From the NCBI GenBank assembly GCA_017405305.1, contig JAFRAT010000004.1, forward strand, positions 1-42,537: a stretch of DNA of 42,537 bases, given 5' to 3'. The stretch comes from Aeriscardovia sp. (GTDB lineage: Bacteria; Actinomycetota; Actinomycetes; Actinomycetales; Bifidobacteriaceae). Below the pieces are notes generated by a model. It was not told the origin of the DNA. It was given only the letters and a program-made list of their open reading frames with translations, and searched no databases. A program made the position numbers and the translations under genes. The first letter of the stretch is position 1; the number at the start of each line of letters is the position of its first letter. This document shows, one piece after another, positions 26,363-35,141 of this stretch.

Positions 26363-27802
26363 TCAGCCGATGGCGATGACGCCCATGCACAGGAGGATGA
26401 CGGCGATGATGGCGAGAATCGTCAGGATGCCCATGACGATCCACTCCCATGCGCCGATCTTGTGATCCCTTCTGGCAGCCGGGACGTAGAAGAAGAAGCC
26501 GACGAACATCGCGATGCACAGCAGCAGGATGTCGGACCAGCCGGACTCGTACAGCGCGAAGATGAAGAACGCGGAGCAGACGATGCCCACGATGATGTTC
26601 CAGGCGCTGTGCTCCTGGGCACCGACCTTGATTTCGTCGAAGCCGACGAACATGTAGCTGACGAGGACGGCCACGGTCGCGAGCTGCGAGGTGAACGTGT
26701 ACGCCTCGGAGAAGAACGGCAGGCAGAGCAGGAACAGGGTCTGCAGGATGGCCGCGATGATCAGGGAGCTCTGCGGGGAGTTGTGCTTGTTGACGGTGCC
26801 CCAGCCCTTGGTCAGCGTGTGCTCCGAGTTGGCCATCAGAGCGGTGGTCTCGGCCGGCAGGATGGTCCAGGACAGCCAGGAGCCGAGGACGGAGATGATG
26901 ACGCCCACGGTGACGAGCCAGTAGGCCCACGGGCCAACGGCGCTTTCCATGATGGCGGCCATCGTCGTGCCGTCGGTGCCCTTGGCGGACATGTCGGCGA
27001 TCACGCCCTGCGGCAGGACGCCATACGGCAGGATGGAAGCCCAGATGTAGATGATGGAGAGAACGACGAGGCCCCAAATGGTGGCGCGGCCGGCGTCCTT
27101 GGTGGACTTGGCTTGCTTGGAGATGATGGACGCGCCCTCGATGCCGACGAAGACCCACATGATGTTGGTGATGGTGCCGGACATCTGGGTCCACACGTCG
27201 GACGGCTTGACGCCGTGGGACACGTTGGCCGCGAGGTTGCCCCAGAAGTCGGAGGTGAAGACGCCGGCCTTGAAGCTGACGACCACGACGACCATGAAGA
27301 CGAAGATCGGGATGAGCTTGCAGATGGTGACCACCGTGTTGAGCACGGTCGCGGATTCGAAGCCGTGGTTGACGATGAGCGTCAGGATCCACACGACGCA
27401 GGCGGCCACGATGACGGACGGCCAGTTGCTGCCGGAACCGAAGAACGGGATGAAGGATCCGAAGGTGCCCATGAGCATGGTACCGAAGGCGATGTTGCCG
27501 ATCCAAGCGGACAGCCAGTAGCCCCAGCCGGAGATGAACCCGCCGAGCGGGCCGCAGGCTTCCTTCGCGTAGCTGAAGATGCCGGCGTCGAGCTCCGGGC
27601 GTTTGACGAGCAGGTTGTTGATGGCGAGGACCAGCGCGGTCACGCCGATGAGGCAGACGATCCAGCCGAGGATCGCCGGGCCGACGGCCGAGTTGGTGGC
27701 CATCTCGCCCTGCAAGTTGAAAATGCCAGCGCCGATCGACGCGCTGACAATCAGTGCGATCAGCCCTGGTACGCTGACGCTCTTCTTCTGAGTGTCTTCC
27801 AT
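26363..27802 (-). CDS. arcD: Arginine/ornithine-type APC antiporter linked to arcABC
   Basis: 479 residues, twelve or more membrane helices. The N-terminal helix IVSASIGAGIFNLQGEMA is the APC substrate-binding segment with G-A-G-I-F; KRPELDAGIFSYAKEACGPLGGF and MWVFVGIEGASIISKQAKSTKDAG (in pieces) are typical of arginine:ornithine antiporters of the APA group. Position downstream of arcC makes arginine import coupled to ornithine export the likely role, feeding the deiminase pathway without net energy cost. AAGGGAG four bases before ATG 27802 fixes the start. It is separated from arcC by a terminator and has its own leader with a duplicated motif, so it is probably regulated separately from arcABC. 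Confidence 0.85.
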   Translation of the reverse strand: MEDTQKKSVSVPGLIALIVSASIGAGIFNLQGEMATNSAVGPAILGWIVCLIGVTALVLAINNLLVKRPELDAGIFSYAKEACGPLGGFISGWGYWLSAWIGNIAFGTMLMGTFGSFIPFFGSGSNWPSVIVAACVVWILTLIVNHGFESATVLNTVVTICKLIPIFVFMVVVVVSFKAGVFTSDFWGNLAANVSHGVKPSDVWTQMSGTITNIMWVFVGIEGASIISKQAKSTKDAGRATIWGLVVLSIIYIWASILPYGVLPQGVIADMSAKGTDGTTMAAIMESAVGPWAYWLVTVGVIISVLGSWLSWTILPAETTALMANSEHTLTKGWGTVNKHNSPQSSLIIAAILQTLFLLCLPFFSEAYTFTSQLATVAVLVSYMFVGFDEIKVGAQEHSAWNIIVGIVCSAFFIFALYESGWSDILLLCIAMFVGFFFYVPAARRDHKIGAWEWIVMGILTILAIIAVILLCMGVIAIG

Positions 27803-27870
27803 TTGTCTCCCTTCAATGGTGATGGCAGAGAGGGTCGCCCCACGCCAGCGCGCACGCCCCCGTGCTGCCG

Positions 27871-27904
27871 TTTCCGCGGAGCGCCATTGGTTTCCGCGGA
27901 GCGC
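27871..27904. promoter_or_regulatory. Direct repeat in the antiporter leader, possible operator
   Basis: TTTCCGCGGAGCGC occurs at 27871-27884 and again at 27891-27904, 20 bases apart, close to two helical turns. Each copy centres on the palindrome CCGCGG. It lies 70-100 bases upstream of the antiporter start codon, in an otherwise AT-richer leader, and suits a regulator binding on one face of the DNA. Confidence 0.5.
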
Positions 27905-28005
27905 TGGCCGAGAATCCGCTACAAAATCACAAACAACCCTTGAGATTCGCGCAAACTCGTTCTCTTCTATGGTACTGCCATGATGGGAACGTTACAAAAC
28001 GACGG

Positions 28006-28050
28006 AAAAACGCCGGCCGCCGTGCCTTGTTCGGCATGACGACCGGCGTT
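28006..28050 (-). terminator. Intrinsic terminator after arcC
   Basis: Stem ACGCCGG (28011-28017) with CCGGCGT (28044-28050) and inner pairing of GTGCC with GGCAT. On the minus strand the stem is followed by TTTTT. It ends the arcABC transcript ahead of the antiporter gene. Confidence 0.85.
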
Positions 28051-28084
28051 CGCGTGGAGTCAGGAGCGGGTCCCGATCATCGCC

Positions 28085-29032
28085 TCATTTGGTGATGATG
28101 GTGCCCACGCCCGGCTTGCCGGCGACCAGATCGGCGACCCTGTCGAGGGACGTGATGATGGCGCGGCCTTCCGGACGGTTCTCGACGAAGCTCATGCAGG
28201 CCTGGACTTTCGGCAGCATGGAACCCTTGGCGAACTGGCCCTCGTCGATGTAGCGCTGCATCTCGTCGACGGTGACCTCGCCCAGAGCCTTCTGGTCGGG
28301 CTTGTTGAAGTTGATGCAGGCGTTATCGACGGCGGTGAGGATGATCAGCTCGTCGGCGTTGACGGACTCGGCGAGCTTGGCCGCGGAGAAGTCCTTGTCG
28401 ATGACCGCTTCGACGCCCTTGTAGCCCTTGCCGTGCTTGACGACCGGGACGCCGCCGCCGCCGGCGGCGATCGGGACCATGCCTTTTTCGAGCATGGCGT
28501 CGACGATCGGGGCCTCGAGCATGCGGATCGGCTTCGGGGAGGGGACGACGCGGCGGTAACCACGGCCGGCGTCCTCGATGAAGGTGAACTCCGGGTGGGC
28601 TGCCTTGACGGCGTCGGCCTCTTCCTTGCTGTAGAACGGGCCGATCGGCTTGGACGGGTTCTTCAAGCGCGGATCGTCCGCGGAAACCTCGTTCTGGGAC
28701 ACGATGGTCGCGACCGTTTTCTCGATGCCGTTCTCGGCGAGGACCTCGTCGAGGGCGTTCTCCATCCAGTAGCCGATCTCGCCCTGGGTCATGGCGCCGT
28801 CGGTGTCGAGGGGCATCGCCGGGTTCTTCTCGGTGGAGCCGGCCGCCTGCTGCAGCAGCAGGTTGCCGACCTGCGGGCCGTTGCCGTGGGTGATGACCAT
28901 CTCGTCGCCGGCCTTGATGAACTCGACGAGGGATTCCATCGTCTTCTTAATCGACTCTTCCTGCGACTCCGCCGTGCCCGTTTTGGTCACGATGGCGTTG
29001 CCGCCGAGAGCCACTACAATGCGCTTTGCCAT
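28085..29032 (-). CDS. arcC: Carbamate kinase
   Basis: 315 residues. Last step of the arginine deiminase pathway: carbamoyl phosphate plus ADP gives ATP, CO2 and ammonia. Amino-acid kinase fold with VVALGGNAI at the N terminus, VITHGNGPQVGNLLLQ (about residues 45-60), NALDEVLAENGIEK, and the C-terminal nucleotide region AAGGGGVPVV followed by AVIDKDFSAAKLAE (in pieces) and LTAVDNACINF. Length is normal for the family. It starts 10 bases after the arcB stop codon, so it is part of the arcABC operon. A clear terminator follows. Confidence 0.96.
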   Translation of the reverse strand: MAKRIVVALGGNAIVTKTGTAESQEESIKKTMESLVEFIKAGDEMVITHGNGPQVGNLLLQQAAGSTEKNPAMPLDTDGAMTQGEIGYWMENALDEVLAENGIEKTVATIVSQNEVSADDPRLKNPSKPIGPFYSKEEADAVKAAHPEFTFIEDAGRGYRRVVPSPKPIRMLEAPIVDAMLEKGMVPIAAGGGGVPVVKHGKGYKGVEAVIDKDFSAAKLAESVNADELIILTAVDNACINFNKPDQKALGEVTVDEMQRYIDEGQFAKGSMLPKVQACMSFVENRPEGRAIITSLDRVADLVAGKPGVGTIITK

Positions 29033-29042
29033 CGGTCCTCGA

Positions 29043-30092
29043 TCACTTCTCCAGAGCGGACTCGACAGCGCCGGCCGGGATGTAGAGGTTGCCCAGGGTG
29101 ACGGCCATCATGGCCTTGATGGAGTGCATGCGGTTCTCGGCCTCGATGAACTGCCACGCGTACTTGGAGCGGAACACCTCGTCGGTGACTTCCATCTCGG
29201 TCAGGCCGTACTTCTCGTGGATCTCCTGGCCGTAGGTGGTGTTGGTGTCATGGAACGCCGGCAGGCAGTGCATGAAGATGAGCTCGTCTCCCGGAGTGCC
29301 GGTCATTTCCATCATGTCCATGGTGACGCGGTACGGGGTGAGGAGCTTGACGCGTTCCTCCCAGTTGGACTCGCCCATGGAGACCCACACGTCGGTGTAG
29401 ATGACGTTGGCGCCCTTGACGCCCTCGGCGACGTTGGAGGTGACCATCGGCTTCGCGCCGGAGACCTTGGCGAAGTCCTTGGCGATGTCGACGACGTCCT
29501 GGCTGGTGTGCAGCTCGTCCGGGGCCACGATGTGGACGTTCACGCCCAGCATGGAGCCGGCCACGATGAGGGAATTCGCCATGTTGTTGCGGCCGTCGCC
29601 GACGAAGGCGAGGGTCAGGCCCTTGAGGTGGCCGAACTTCTCCTTCATGGTCATGAAGTCGGCGAGCATTTGGGTCGGGTGCCATTCGTCGGTCAGGCCG
29701 TTCCAGACCGGGACGCCGGAGAACTTGGCGAGGCCTTCCGCGGTGCTCTGCTTGAAGCCGCGGAACTCGATGCCGTCGAACATGGAGCCAAGGACCTTGG
29801 CGGTGTCCTCGACGGACTCTTTCTTGCCGAACTGGGTGCCGGTGGAGTCCATGTACTCCGGGTGCGCGCCGAGATCGTGGGAAGCCACGACGAAGGAGGA
29901 GCGGGTGCGGGTGGAGGTCTTCTCGAAGAGGAGCGCGATGTTGAGGCCCTTGAGGTACTCATGCGGGATGCGGTTCTTCTTGAGGTCCTTGAGGTGCAGA
30001 CCGAAGTTGATCATGTAGGAAAGCTCGGCCGGGGTGAAGTCCTTGCAGGCGAGGACGGAGCGACCCTGGAAAACGCTGTCAAAACCCTTCAT
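29043..30092 (-). CDS. arcB: Ornithine carbamoyltransferase, catabolic
   Basis: 349 residues. Splits citrulline with phosphate into ornithine and carbamoyl phosphate in the deiminase pathway. Carbamoyl-phosphate motif STRTR at residues 60-64, second motif in the [10 protein letters not shown] region, [32 protein letters not shown] (ornithine-binding SMG loop) and the HCLPAFHD motif with the active-site Cys. Start chosen at ATG 30092, with AAAGGG seven bases upstream; an in-frame ATG 51 bases earlier has no site. Placement between arcA and arcC makes the catabolic role clear, although anabolic enzymes share the same motifs. Confidence 0.95.
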   Translation of the reverse strand: MKGFDSVFQGRSVLACKDFTPAELSYMINFGLHLKDLKKNRIPHEYLKGLNIALLFEKTSTRTRSSFVVASHDLGAHPEYMDSTGTQFGKKESVEDTAKVLGSMFDGIEFRGFKQSTAEGLAKFSGVPVWNGLTDEWHPTQMLADFMTMKEKFGHLKGLTLAFVGDGRNNMANSLIVAGSMLGVNVHIVAPDELHTSQDVVDIAKDFAKVSGAKPMVTSNVAEGVKGANVIYTDVWVSMGESNWEERVKLLTPYRVTMDMMEMTGTPGDELIFMHCLPAFHDTNTTYGQEIHEKYGLTEMEVTDEVFRSKYAWQFIEAENRMHSIKAMMAVTLGNLYIPAGAVESALEK

Positions 30093-30224
30093 GGAAATCC
30101 CTTTCTCAACGTTGGTTGTTGTTTGCCCTGTTCCGCAATGCACCCCGGCTCGGAAGCCGTTTTCGACCGGTCGGGAACTGGGGTGCAGGGAACTCTTCGG
30201 TTATATGAACATGCCCTTACGACG

Positions 30225-30244
30225 CCGGCGCCGTGTGGCGCCGG
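30225..30244 (-). other. Hairpin between arcA and arcB
   Basis: Perfect 8-bp stem CCGGCGCC / GGCGCCGG with GTGT loop, 19 bases after the arcA stop in a 170-base gap. There is no U tract. It may protect the arcA message or lower read-through to arcB. Confidence 0.6.
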
Positions 30245-30262
30245 ACGGATCGTCCGCGGAGG

Positions 30263-31492
30263 TCAGATGTCTTCGCGGACGATCGGCATGGACATGCAGC
30301 GCGGGCCGCCACGGCCGCGGGAGATCTCGCTGGACTCGATCTGGTTGACCTTGATGCCATGGCTGGCGAGCATGTCGTTGGAGACGTAGTTGCGATTGTA
30401 GGTGACGACCTCGCCCGGCGCGATGGACAGGGTGTTGGAGCCGTCGTTCCACTGCTCGCGCGCCGCGACGATCGGATCGCCGTCGCCGGTGTAGATGATG
30501 TCGATTTCGGACTGGCCGGTGATCCGCTTGAGCGTCTCCTCGAGATCGGTCTTGTGGGTGATCTCGATCCCGCCGTCCTTGCCCGGGTGCAGGACGTACA
30601 TGTCGACCTTGCCGCCGTTGTCGAGGATCTCCGGATCCATGGTGAACTGGTTGTAGTTGACCATGGTGAAGACGGTGTCCAGGTGCATCATCGCGTGGCT
30701 ATGCGGGATGTGGACGGCCAGGATGGTGTCGAAGTTGGAGTGGCCGAACAGGCTGTGGGCCAGGTCCTGGATGGCGTCAGCGGAGGTGCGCTGGGAAATG
30801 CCGATGGCCAGGGTGTGGTCGTTGATGACCTGCTCGTCGCCGCCCTCGATGCGGGTGTCGTGGTAGCGGTCGCGCCAGACCGACAGGCCCTTGTCCGCGA
30901 AGCGCGGATGGAATCCGATGATGTATTCCATGAACATGGACTCGCGCTGGCGGACAGCGAAGGTCATGTGGTTGATGGTCAGGCCATCGCCGATGGACGC
31001 CGCGGGATCGCGCGTGAAATACAGGTTCGGCATCGGGTCCATGAGGAACGGGTAGTCCTCGTTCTCGGCCATGTCCTCGAGGGTGAGCGGTTTGAAGTCG
31101 ATGTCTTCCTTGCGCAAGCCGGCCATGATCTTGTTGACCATGTCGAGCGTCGGCATGCCGAGGAAGTATTCCTTGATCGCGTCGTGCAGGACGCCGCTCT
31201 TGTAGCCGGACTCGGCCAGCATCTGCTCGAGGAACCGGTCCTTGACGCCTTCGTCGGTGTCAAGGGCCTCGGCGGTCAGGTTCTCCAGGTAGAGGACCTC
31301 GGCGCCGTGGTCGCGCAGGACCTGAGCGAACTGGTCGTGCTCCTTCTGAGCGACCGGAAGATAGGGGATGTCGTCGAACAGCAGACGCGGCATGATCTCC
31401 GGGGTGATGTTCTCCACCTCATGACCCGGGCGCTTCAGAATGACAGCTTTCAGCTTACCGATCTCCGAATTGACGTGAATTGGACTCGTCAT
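30263..31492 (-). CDS. arcA: Arginine deiminase
   Basis: 409 residues. Hydrolyses arginine to citrulline and ammonia, raising pH and starting the pathway. Guanidino-modifying fold with N-terminal [19 protein letters not shown], the [12 protein letters not shown] segment, [11 protein letters not shown] with the catalytic His, and the C-terminal nucleophile Cys399 in [14 protein letters not shown]. All expected catalytic positions are present. ATG 31492 has AAAGGAG eight bases upstream; open frame further left contains the promoter and is not coding. It is the first gene of arcABC and follows the two YhiM-like genes in the same direction. Confidence 0.97.
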   Translation of the reverse strand: MTSPIHVNSEIGKLKAVILKRPGHEVENITPEIMPRLLFDDIPYLPVAQKEHDQFAQVLRDHGAEVLYLENLTAEALDTDEGVKDRFLEQMLAESGYKSGVLHDAIKEYFLGMPTLDMVNKIMAGLRKEDIDFKPLTLEDMAENEDYPFLMDPMPNLYFTRDPAASIGDGLTINHMTFAVRQRESMFMEYIIGFHPRFADKGLSVWRDRYHDTRIEGGDEQVINDHTLAIGISQRTSADAIQDLAHSLFGHSNFDTILAVHIPHSHAMMHLDTVFTMVNYNQFTMDPEILDNGGKVDMYVLHPGKDGGIEITHKTDLEETLKRITGQSEIDIIYTGDGDPIVAAREQWNDGSNTLSIAPGEVVTYNRNYVSNDMLASHGIKVNQIESSEISRGRGGPRCMSMPIVREDI

Positions 31493-31581
31493 TGAGACCG
31501 CTCCTTTCCAGAAATCATCTGTATCCATTGCAAGCCCCGACGCTATCGACGATGCGGAAGCCCCGGAAAGCCAGCCAGGCC

Positions 31582-31612
31582 ATTGTAACATCCACTTTCG
31601 CAGCTGGTTCAA
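31582..31612 (-). promoter_or_regulatory. Probable arcA promoter
   Basis: On the minus strand, TTGAAC (31607-31612), 19-base spacer, then TACAAT (31582-31587), preceded by TG to give an extended -10 element (TGTTACAAT). It lies about 90 bases upstream of the arcA ATG. No clear ArgR-type operator was recognised around it. Confidence 0.6.
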
Positions 31613-31787
31613 GCGCTGAAGCATAAACGCCGCGAAAGGCGCGCCGCCGGCGGCGCCACGCCATGAAGCCGCGCGACGCCGACGGAAACGGCCCCCGGAA
31701 CGGAAGCGGGAACAGCGGCGAAAACCAGGTCGGAAGCCGGCCGAAAAGCGTTGCGGACTGGCCGGGAAACCGGCGCGGAGCCGGGAA

Positions 31788-32822
31788 TCAGGCGCTCTCG
31801 GTGCCGGACTCGAGGATGGAGACGATGGAGTAGAGCGTGAAGCAGACCGCGCCCAGACCCGACATGATGTAGCCGGCCATGAGATAGCTCGGGTCGCGGA
31901 CGCCCACGGAGAAGAGCACCACCGATGTGAAAAGGCAGACCAGGCACGTGCCGATCGGCAGCAGCACGACGTAGTGCGCGGAGTCGGTCTGGAAATGCCA
32001 CACCCAGGTGAGCAGCAGGACCTTGGACGAAATGGAGACGCAGATGAGTCCCAGGCCGATAAGCACGAAACCCGGGGTGATGAACTTCGGGTTATGGTCG
32101 ATCAGCGGGGTGAGGATGCCCCAGACGATGCAGACAATGCCGTTGGCGATGACCCAGCGGGAGAAGCGCCACTTGTTCCTGGTGCGGAAGACGTTGTTGA
32201 TCTGCTGGGCGATGACGACGACGAGCCAGACGAGGGACAGGCAGATGAGGGACAGGCCCGTCAGAACATGGCCGGCGATCTGGTAGGGCACCGGGGGCAA
32301 GCAGAGCATGACGATGCCCCAAGCCAGGCCGCAGACCGCCATGACGGTCGGGACGGCCACGAGCGCGCGCGTCTGGCCTGGAGTCCAAGCCTGCGGATTG
32401 GGCGTGCCGATCTTGTGCGTGTAGTTGATGGAAATCTGCGTGAAACGCGTCGACGTGGCGGCCACGGTGGACACGCAGGCTGCGATCATGCCCACGCCCA
32501 TCATCACATTGCCGGACACCGTGTCCACGGCGGCGTGGCCCGTGCTGAAGATGACGATACCGGAGACGATGGCCGCCGCCGCGCAGCAATAGCCGAGGAT
32601 CGGCAGGAACCACTTGAAGAACGGCGTGTACTTTCCTATCAGCTGGCGGATGATCGTGGCCGCCGTGCAGTACAGGGCGATGCAGATGGCCGTCAGCGCG
32701 ATGAGGACACGGGCCGGCAGCAAATCCGCCTGGTAGGGAAGTGTCGCTAGGCCGAAGACCAGCGTGAACGCGCCCATCGCCAAGGGGATGACACGCAGAA
32801 CGATACTGAGGAACTTGCTCAT
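31788..32822 (-). CDS. YhiM-family (DUF2776-like) inner membrane protein
   Basis: 344 residues, about ten membrane helices in a repeated pattern. Segments such as [14 protein letters not shown] at the start, [16 protein letters not shown] (about 127-142) and the end [19 protein letters not shown] resemble, from memory, the Escherichia coli YhiM protein, which has been reported to be needed for survival in acid. The molecular function of the family is unknown. Here it lies just upstream of the arginine deiminase operon, which supports an acid-stress role. It follows its paralog by 19 bases and is surely co-transcribed with it. Family assignment should be confirmed by a profile search. Confidence 0.75.
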   Translation of the reverse strand: MSKFLSIVLRVIPLAMGAFTLVFGLATLPYQADLLPARVLIALTAICIALYCTAATIIRQLIGKYTPFFKWFLPILGYCCAAAAIVSGIVIFSTGHAAVDTVSGNVMMGVGMIAACVSTVAATSTRFTQISINYTHKIGTPNPQAWTPGQTRALVAVPTVMAVCGLAWGIVMLCLPPVPYQIAGHVLTGLSLICLSLVWLVVVIAQQINNVFRTRNKWRFSRWVIANGIVCIVWGILTPLIDHNPKFITPGFVLIGLGLICVSISSKVLLLTWVWHFQTDSAHYVVLLPIGTCLVCLFTSVVLFSVGVRDPSYLMAGYIMSGLGAVCFTLYSIVSILESGTESA

Positions 32823-32841
32823 GATGTCTCTTTCTGTGTTG

Positions 32842-34332
32842 CTACTGTTTGTCGGACTCCTTGCCGGAGTCGTCAGTGGAATCCTTGCGGGCCGCGTCCG
32901 CCGGGACGGAAACGCCGTTCAGAATAACGCCGGAAGCATCGTCCGGACCATCGCCGACGGGGCGCAGGGCGTCGGACTCGACGCTCTCCGCCTGCTTCTC
33001 CGACAGCTCGATCTCGTTCTCCTCGCGCAGCGCGGCCCGACGGGATTCCTCCGCCACGCGTTGCTCGCGCTCCACATCGCGCAGCACACGCGCGACCTCG
33101 GGCTTGACGCTCGGATTGGCGCGCAGCTTCTCCTCGACGGCGGCCGTCTCGGCGGCGGCACGGCGGGCCGCGGCTTCCGCCCGTGTGATGTCGGCGCGCT
33201 CCTGGCGCACGGCCGTGTCCATAGCCTGGCCGAACGCCAGGAGCTTCGCGTTGCGGGCGCGGACCGCGTCGATGCCGTAGCAGCGCCGCGCACGCTCGCA
33301 GATCTGGTCGCCGTCGGGGTCGACGCTCGGGATGGCGACCATCGCGTACGCGCTGATGCAGACGGCGGACAGACCGGCGACCGTGTACGCGGCCCATACG
33401 TACTGGTTCTGGTCAACGCCGGTGGAGAAGAGGATGCTGGACATGAGCATGCCCAGGATGCCGGCGAACAGCGGGAAGTACGCGGCCACGTACGCAAGCT
33501 CGCACACGTCGTGCCAGGAGCCGATAACGCGGTGCGCCTTGCCCGACACCGACAAGCAGACCAGCCCGAGGGCGATCATGCCGAAGCCGCAGGTGATAAA
33601 CGGCGTCGGACATGTCAGCAGCGTGACGATGCCCCACGTGATGTCGACGAGGCCGTTGCACACGATGTAGACGCTGTAGCGCCACTTGAAGCGCGTCAGG
33701 AACGTGTTGTTCATCTGACGGGCGAGGATGTGCACGATCGACGCGAAGGACAAGCACACCATCGACTGTGCGAACAGCGCATGGCCGCCGACTTGCTCGT
33801 CCACCCGGCCGTCGCACATCGAGACGACGGCGTACGCCAGGCCGATGGACGAGATGACGAAGGGGATGAGGGTCAGACGCCAGACGCTGGCCGCGCTCCA
33901 GGCAACGCGGTTGCGCCGGCCGATGTCGAGATGCGCCTGGTTGCGGGCGATCTCGATGAAGTGCACAGACGTGAGGGACACCGTCGACACGCACAGCGCG
34001 ATGAGTCCGGCGCCTAGGACCATATGCCCCGAGACGACTCCGACAGATCCCGGCTCGGTGGTCAGGATGACGATGCCCCATGTGGTCACGGCGGCCGCGC
34101 CGCAGTACGCCATCAAAGGCCAGAGCCACAACTGGCGGAAGCCCTCCAGCTGGCGCATCGACACGGCGACCACGCAGTAGATGGCGAACGTAATGGACGC
34201 CAGGGAAACGAGGAAGCGGCCGGGGACGGCGCCTGAACGGCGGACGCAGATGACGACGATGCCGAAGATCAGCTCGTACAAGGTCATGGAGAGAGGAAGC
34301 GCCCTCAGAACGATGCTGTTTGCTCTATGCAT
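32842..34332 (-). CDS. YhiM-family paralog with long charged C-terminal tail
   Basis: 496 residues. The first 330 or so match the layout of the neighbouring YhiM-like protein: SIVLRALPLSMTLYELIFG, SGHMVLGAGLIALCVSTVSLTS, and about ten helices. From about residue 350 on there is a cytoplasmic-looking tail of about 145 residues. It is rich in Arg, Ala and Glu (QERADITRAEAAARRAAAET, then EVARVLRDVEREQRVAEES), probably a coiled coil, and ends in an Asp/Ser-rich disordered stretch. ATG 34332 has GAGGGG four bases upstream; open frame further up is discarded. The tail is absent from the paralog and could recruit a partner. It is the first gene of this pair. Confidence 0.72.
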   Translation of the reverse strand: MHRANSIVLRALPLSMTLYELIFGIVVICVRRSGAVPGRFLVSLASITFAIYCVVAVSMRQLEGFRQLWLWPLMAYCGAAAVTTWGIVILTTEPGSVGVVSGHMVLGAGLIALCVSTVSLTSVHFIEIARNQAHLDIGRRNRVAWSAASVWRLTLIPFVISSIGLAYAVVSMCDGRVDEQVGGHALFAQSMVCLSFASIVHILARQMNNTFLTRFKWRYSVYIVCNGLVDITWGIVTLLTCPTPFITCGFGMIALGLVCLSVSGKAHRVIGSWHDVCELAYVAAYFPLFAGILGMLMSSILFSTGVDQNQYVWAAYTVAGLSAVCISAYAMVAIPSVDPDGDQICERARRCYGIDAVRARNAKLLAFGQAMDTAVRQERADITRAEAAARRAAAETAAVEEKLRANPSVKPEVARVLRDVEREQRVAEESRRAALREENEIELSEKQAESVESDALRPVGDGPDDASGVILNGVSVPADAARKDSTDDSGKESDKQ

Positions 34333-35049
34333 GCCACCCCTCGCCTCTTTCTCTAACCTATCGTTTTTATCGCCATTTGGAAAGATTAGAAAGGAAATCA
34401 CTTTGCAGCGAGAAAGACAGCGCGACCGTTCGCCGCGCGCCGACAACGCGCCTGGGAAACCGCGCGCCATCTTCGAGGCGCCTCACGACAGCGGCCCTTC
34501 GCGGAAGACAGCCGTTCGCCTCATCGCGCTTCCGAAGGGCAGCCGATGGTCTCCGCTGGAAGAGGAAACGGGAGAGGACCCTGTCCGGACGGCGCTCCAT
34601 CGCCAGGATCGGCCTTCCGGCCGGATGGCGCGCACCGCTTTTCGCCGGCGGCGCCCGCCATCGTGGCCTTGACATCCTGGAAGCGCTGCCGGACCCTCAT
34701 TGGTTCGTCCGCGTCCCCCGTTCGGGAATCGCGAACTTCCGGAGCACGCGGCCCTTCCCCGTTGGATTCGCCGGAGTCCCCGTCGTCTGGCGGATCGACT
34801 GGCCGCCGCTCCTGGCGCGCAACGCTGCCAGTTTCATCGCCGTTGACATCCCGACGGCAATCACCGCTTGGCCGGGAGCCGTATCCCCGGGATGGGCCGG
34901 CTGCGATGCCGTCCGTTCTTCCTCGCCGCGCACGCCTTCTGCCGGCTCATGTCCTGGCCGGCGGCGCGAAGCGGCTCCCGCACGATGGACCGCTAGCTTG
35001 GGCGACGTGGCGGGCGCGTCAAAGGACGCCGCTGAACCGCAGAACCAGC
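34333..35049. other. Long intergenic region upstream of the YhiM pair
   Basis: About 720 bases without a supported gene. The 100 bases nearest the YhiM gene are AT-rich and probably hold its promoter, but no box pair stood out. The rest is GC-rich with open frames on both strands that are Arg/Pro/Ser-rich and have no ribosome sites. It may be decayed coding sequence or carry an RNA I cannot recognise. Confidence 0.35.
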
Positions 35050-35108
35050 AAAACAAGGCCCCGACGGGCAGGCGCGGCGACGCGCGCTCTCTAGCGGGGC
35101 CTTGTTTT
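35050..35108 (-). terminator. Intrinsic terminator after mgtA
   Basis: 14-bp perfect arms AAAACAAGGCCCCG (35050-35063) and CGGGGCCTTGTTTT (35095-35108) around a 31-base loop. On the minus strand the second arm ends in TTTT. It lies 33 bases after the ATPase stop codon; the symmetry would allow it to work in both directions. Confidence 0.85.
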
Positions 35109-35141
35109 CCGGGCTTGCCGAACGGACGGCGCGAAAGGAGG

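Noticed and set aside
26160..27506. Upstream continuation of the nuclease frame into the antiporter gene
   Set aside because: The frame is open only because the antiporter gene has few stops there. The true start of the restriction protein is ATG 26151, with its own ribosome site and a homopolymer shift.
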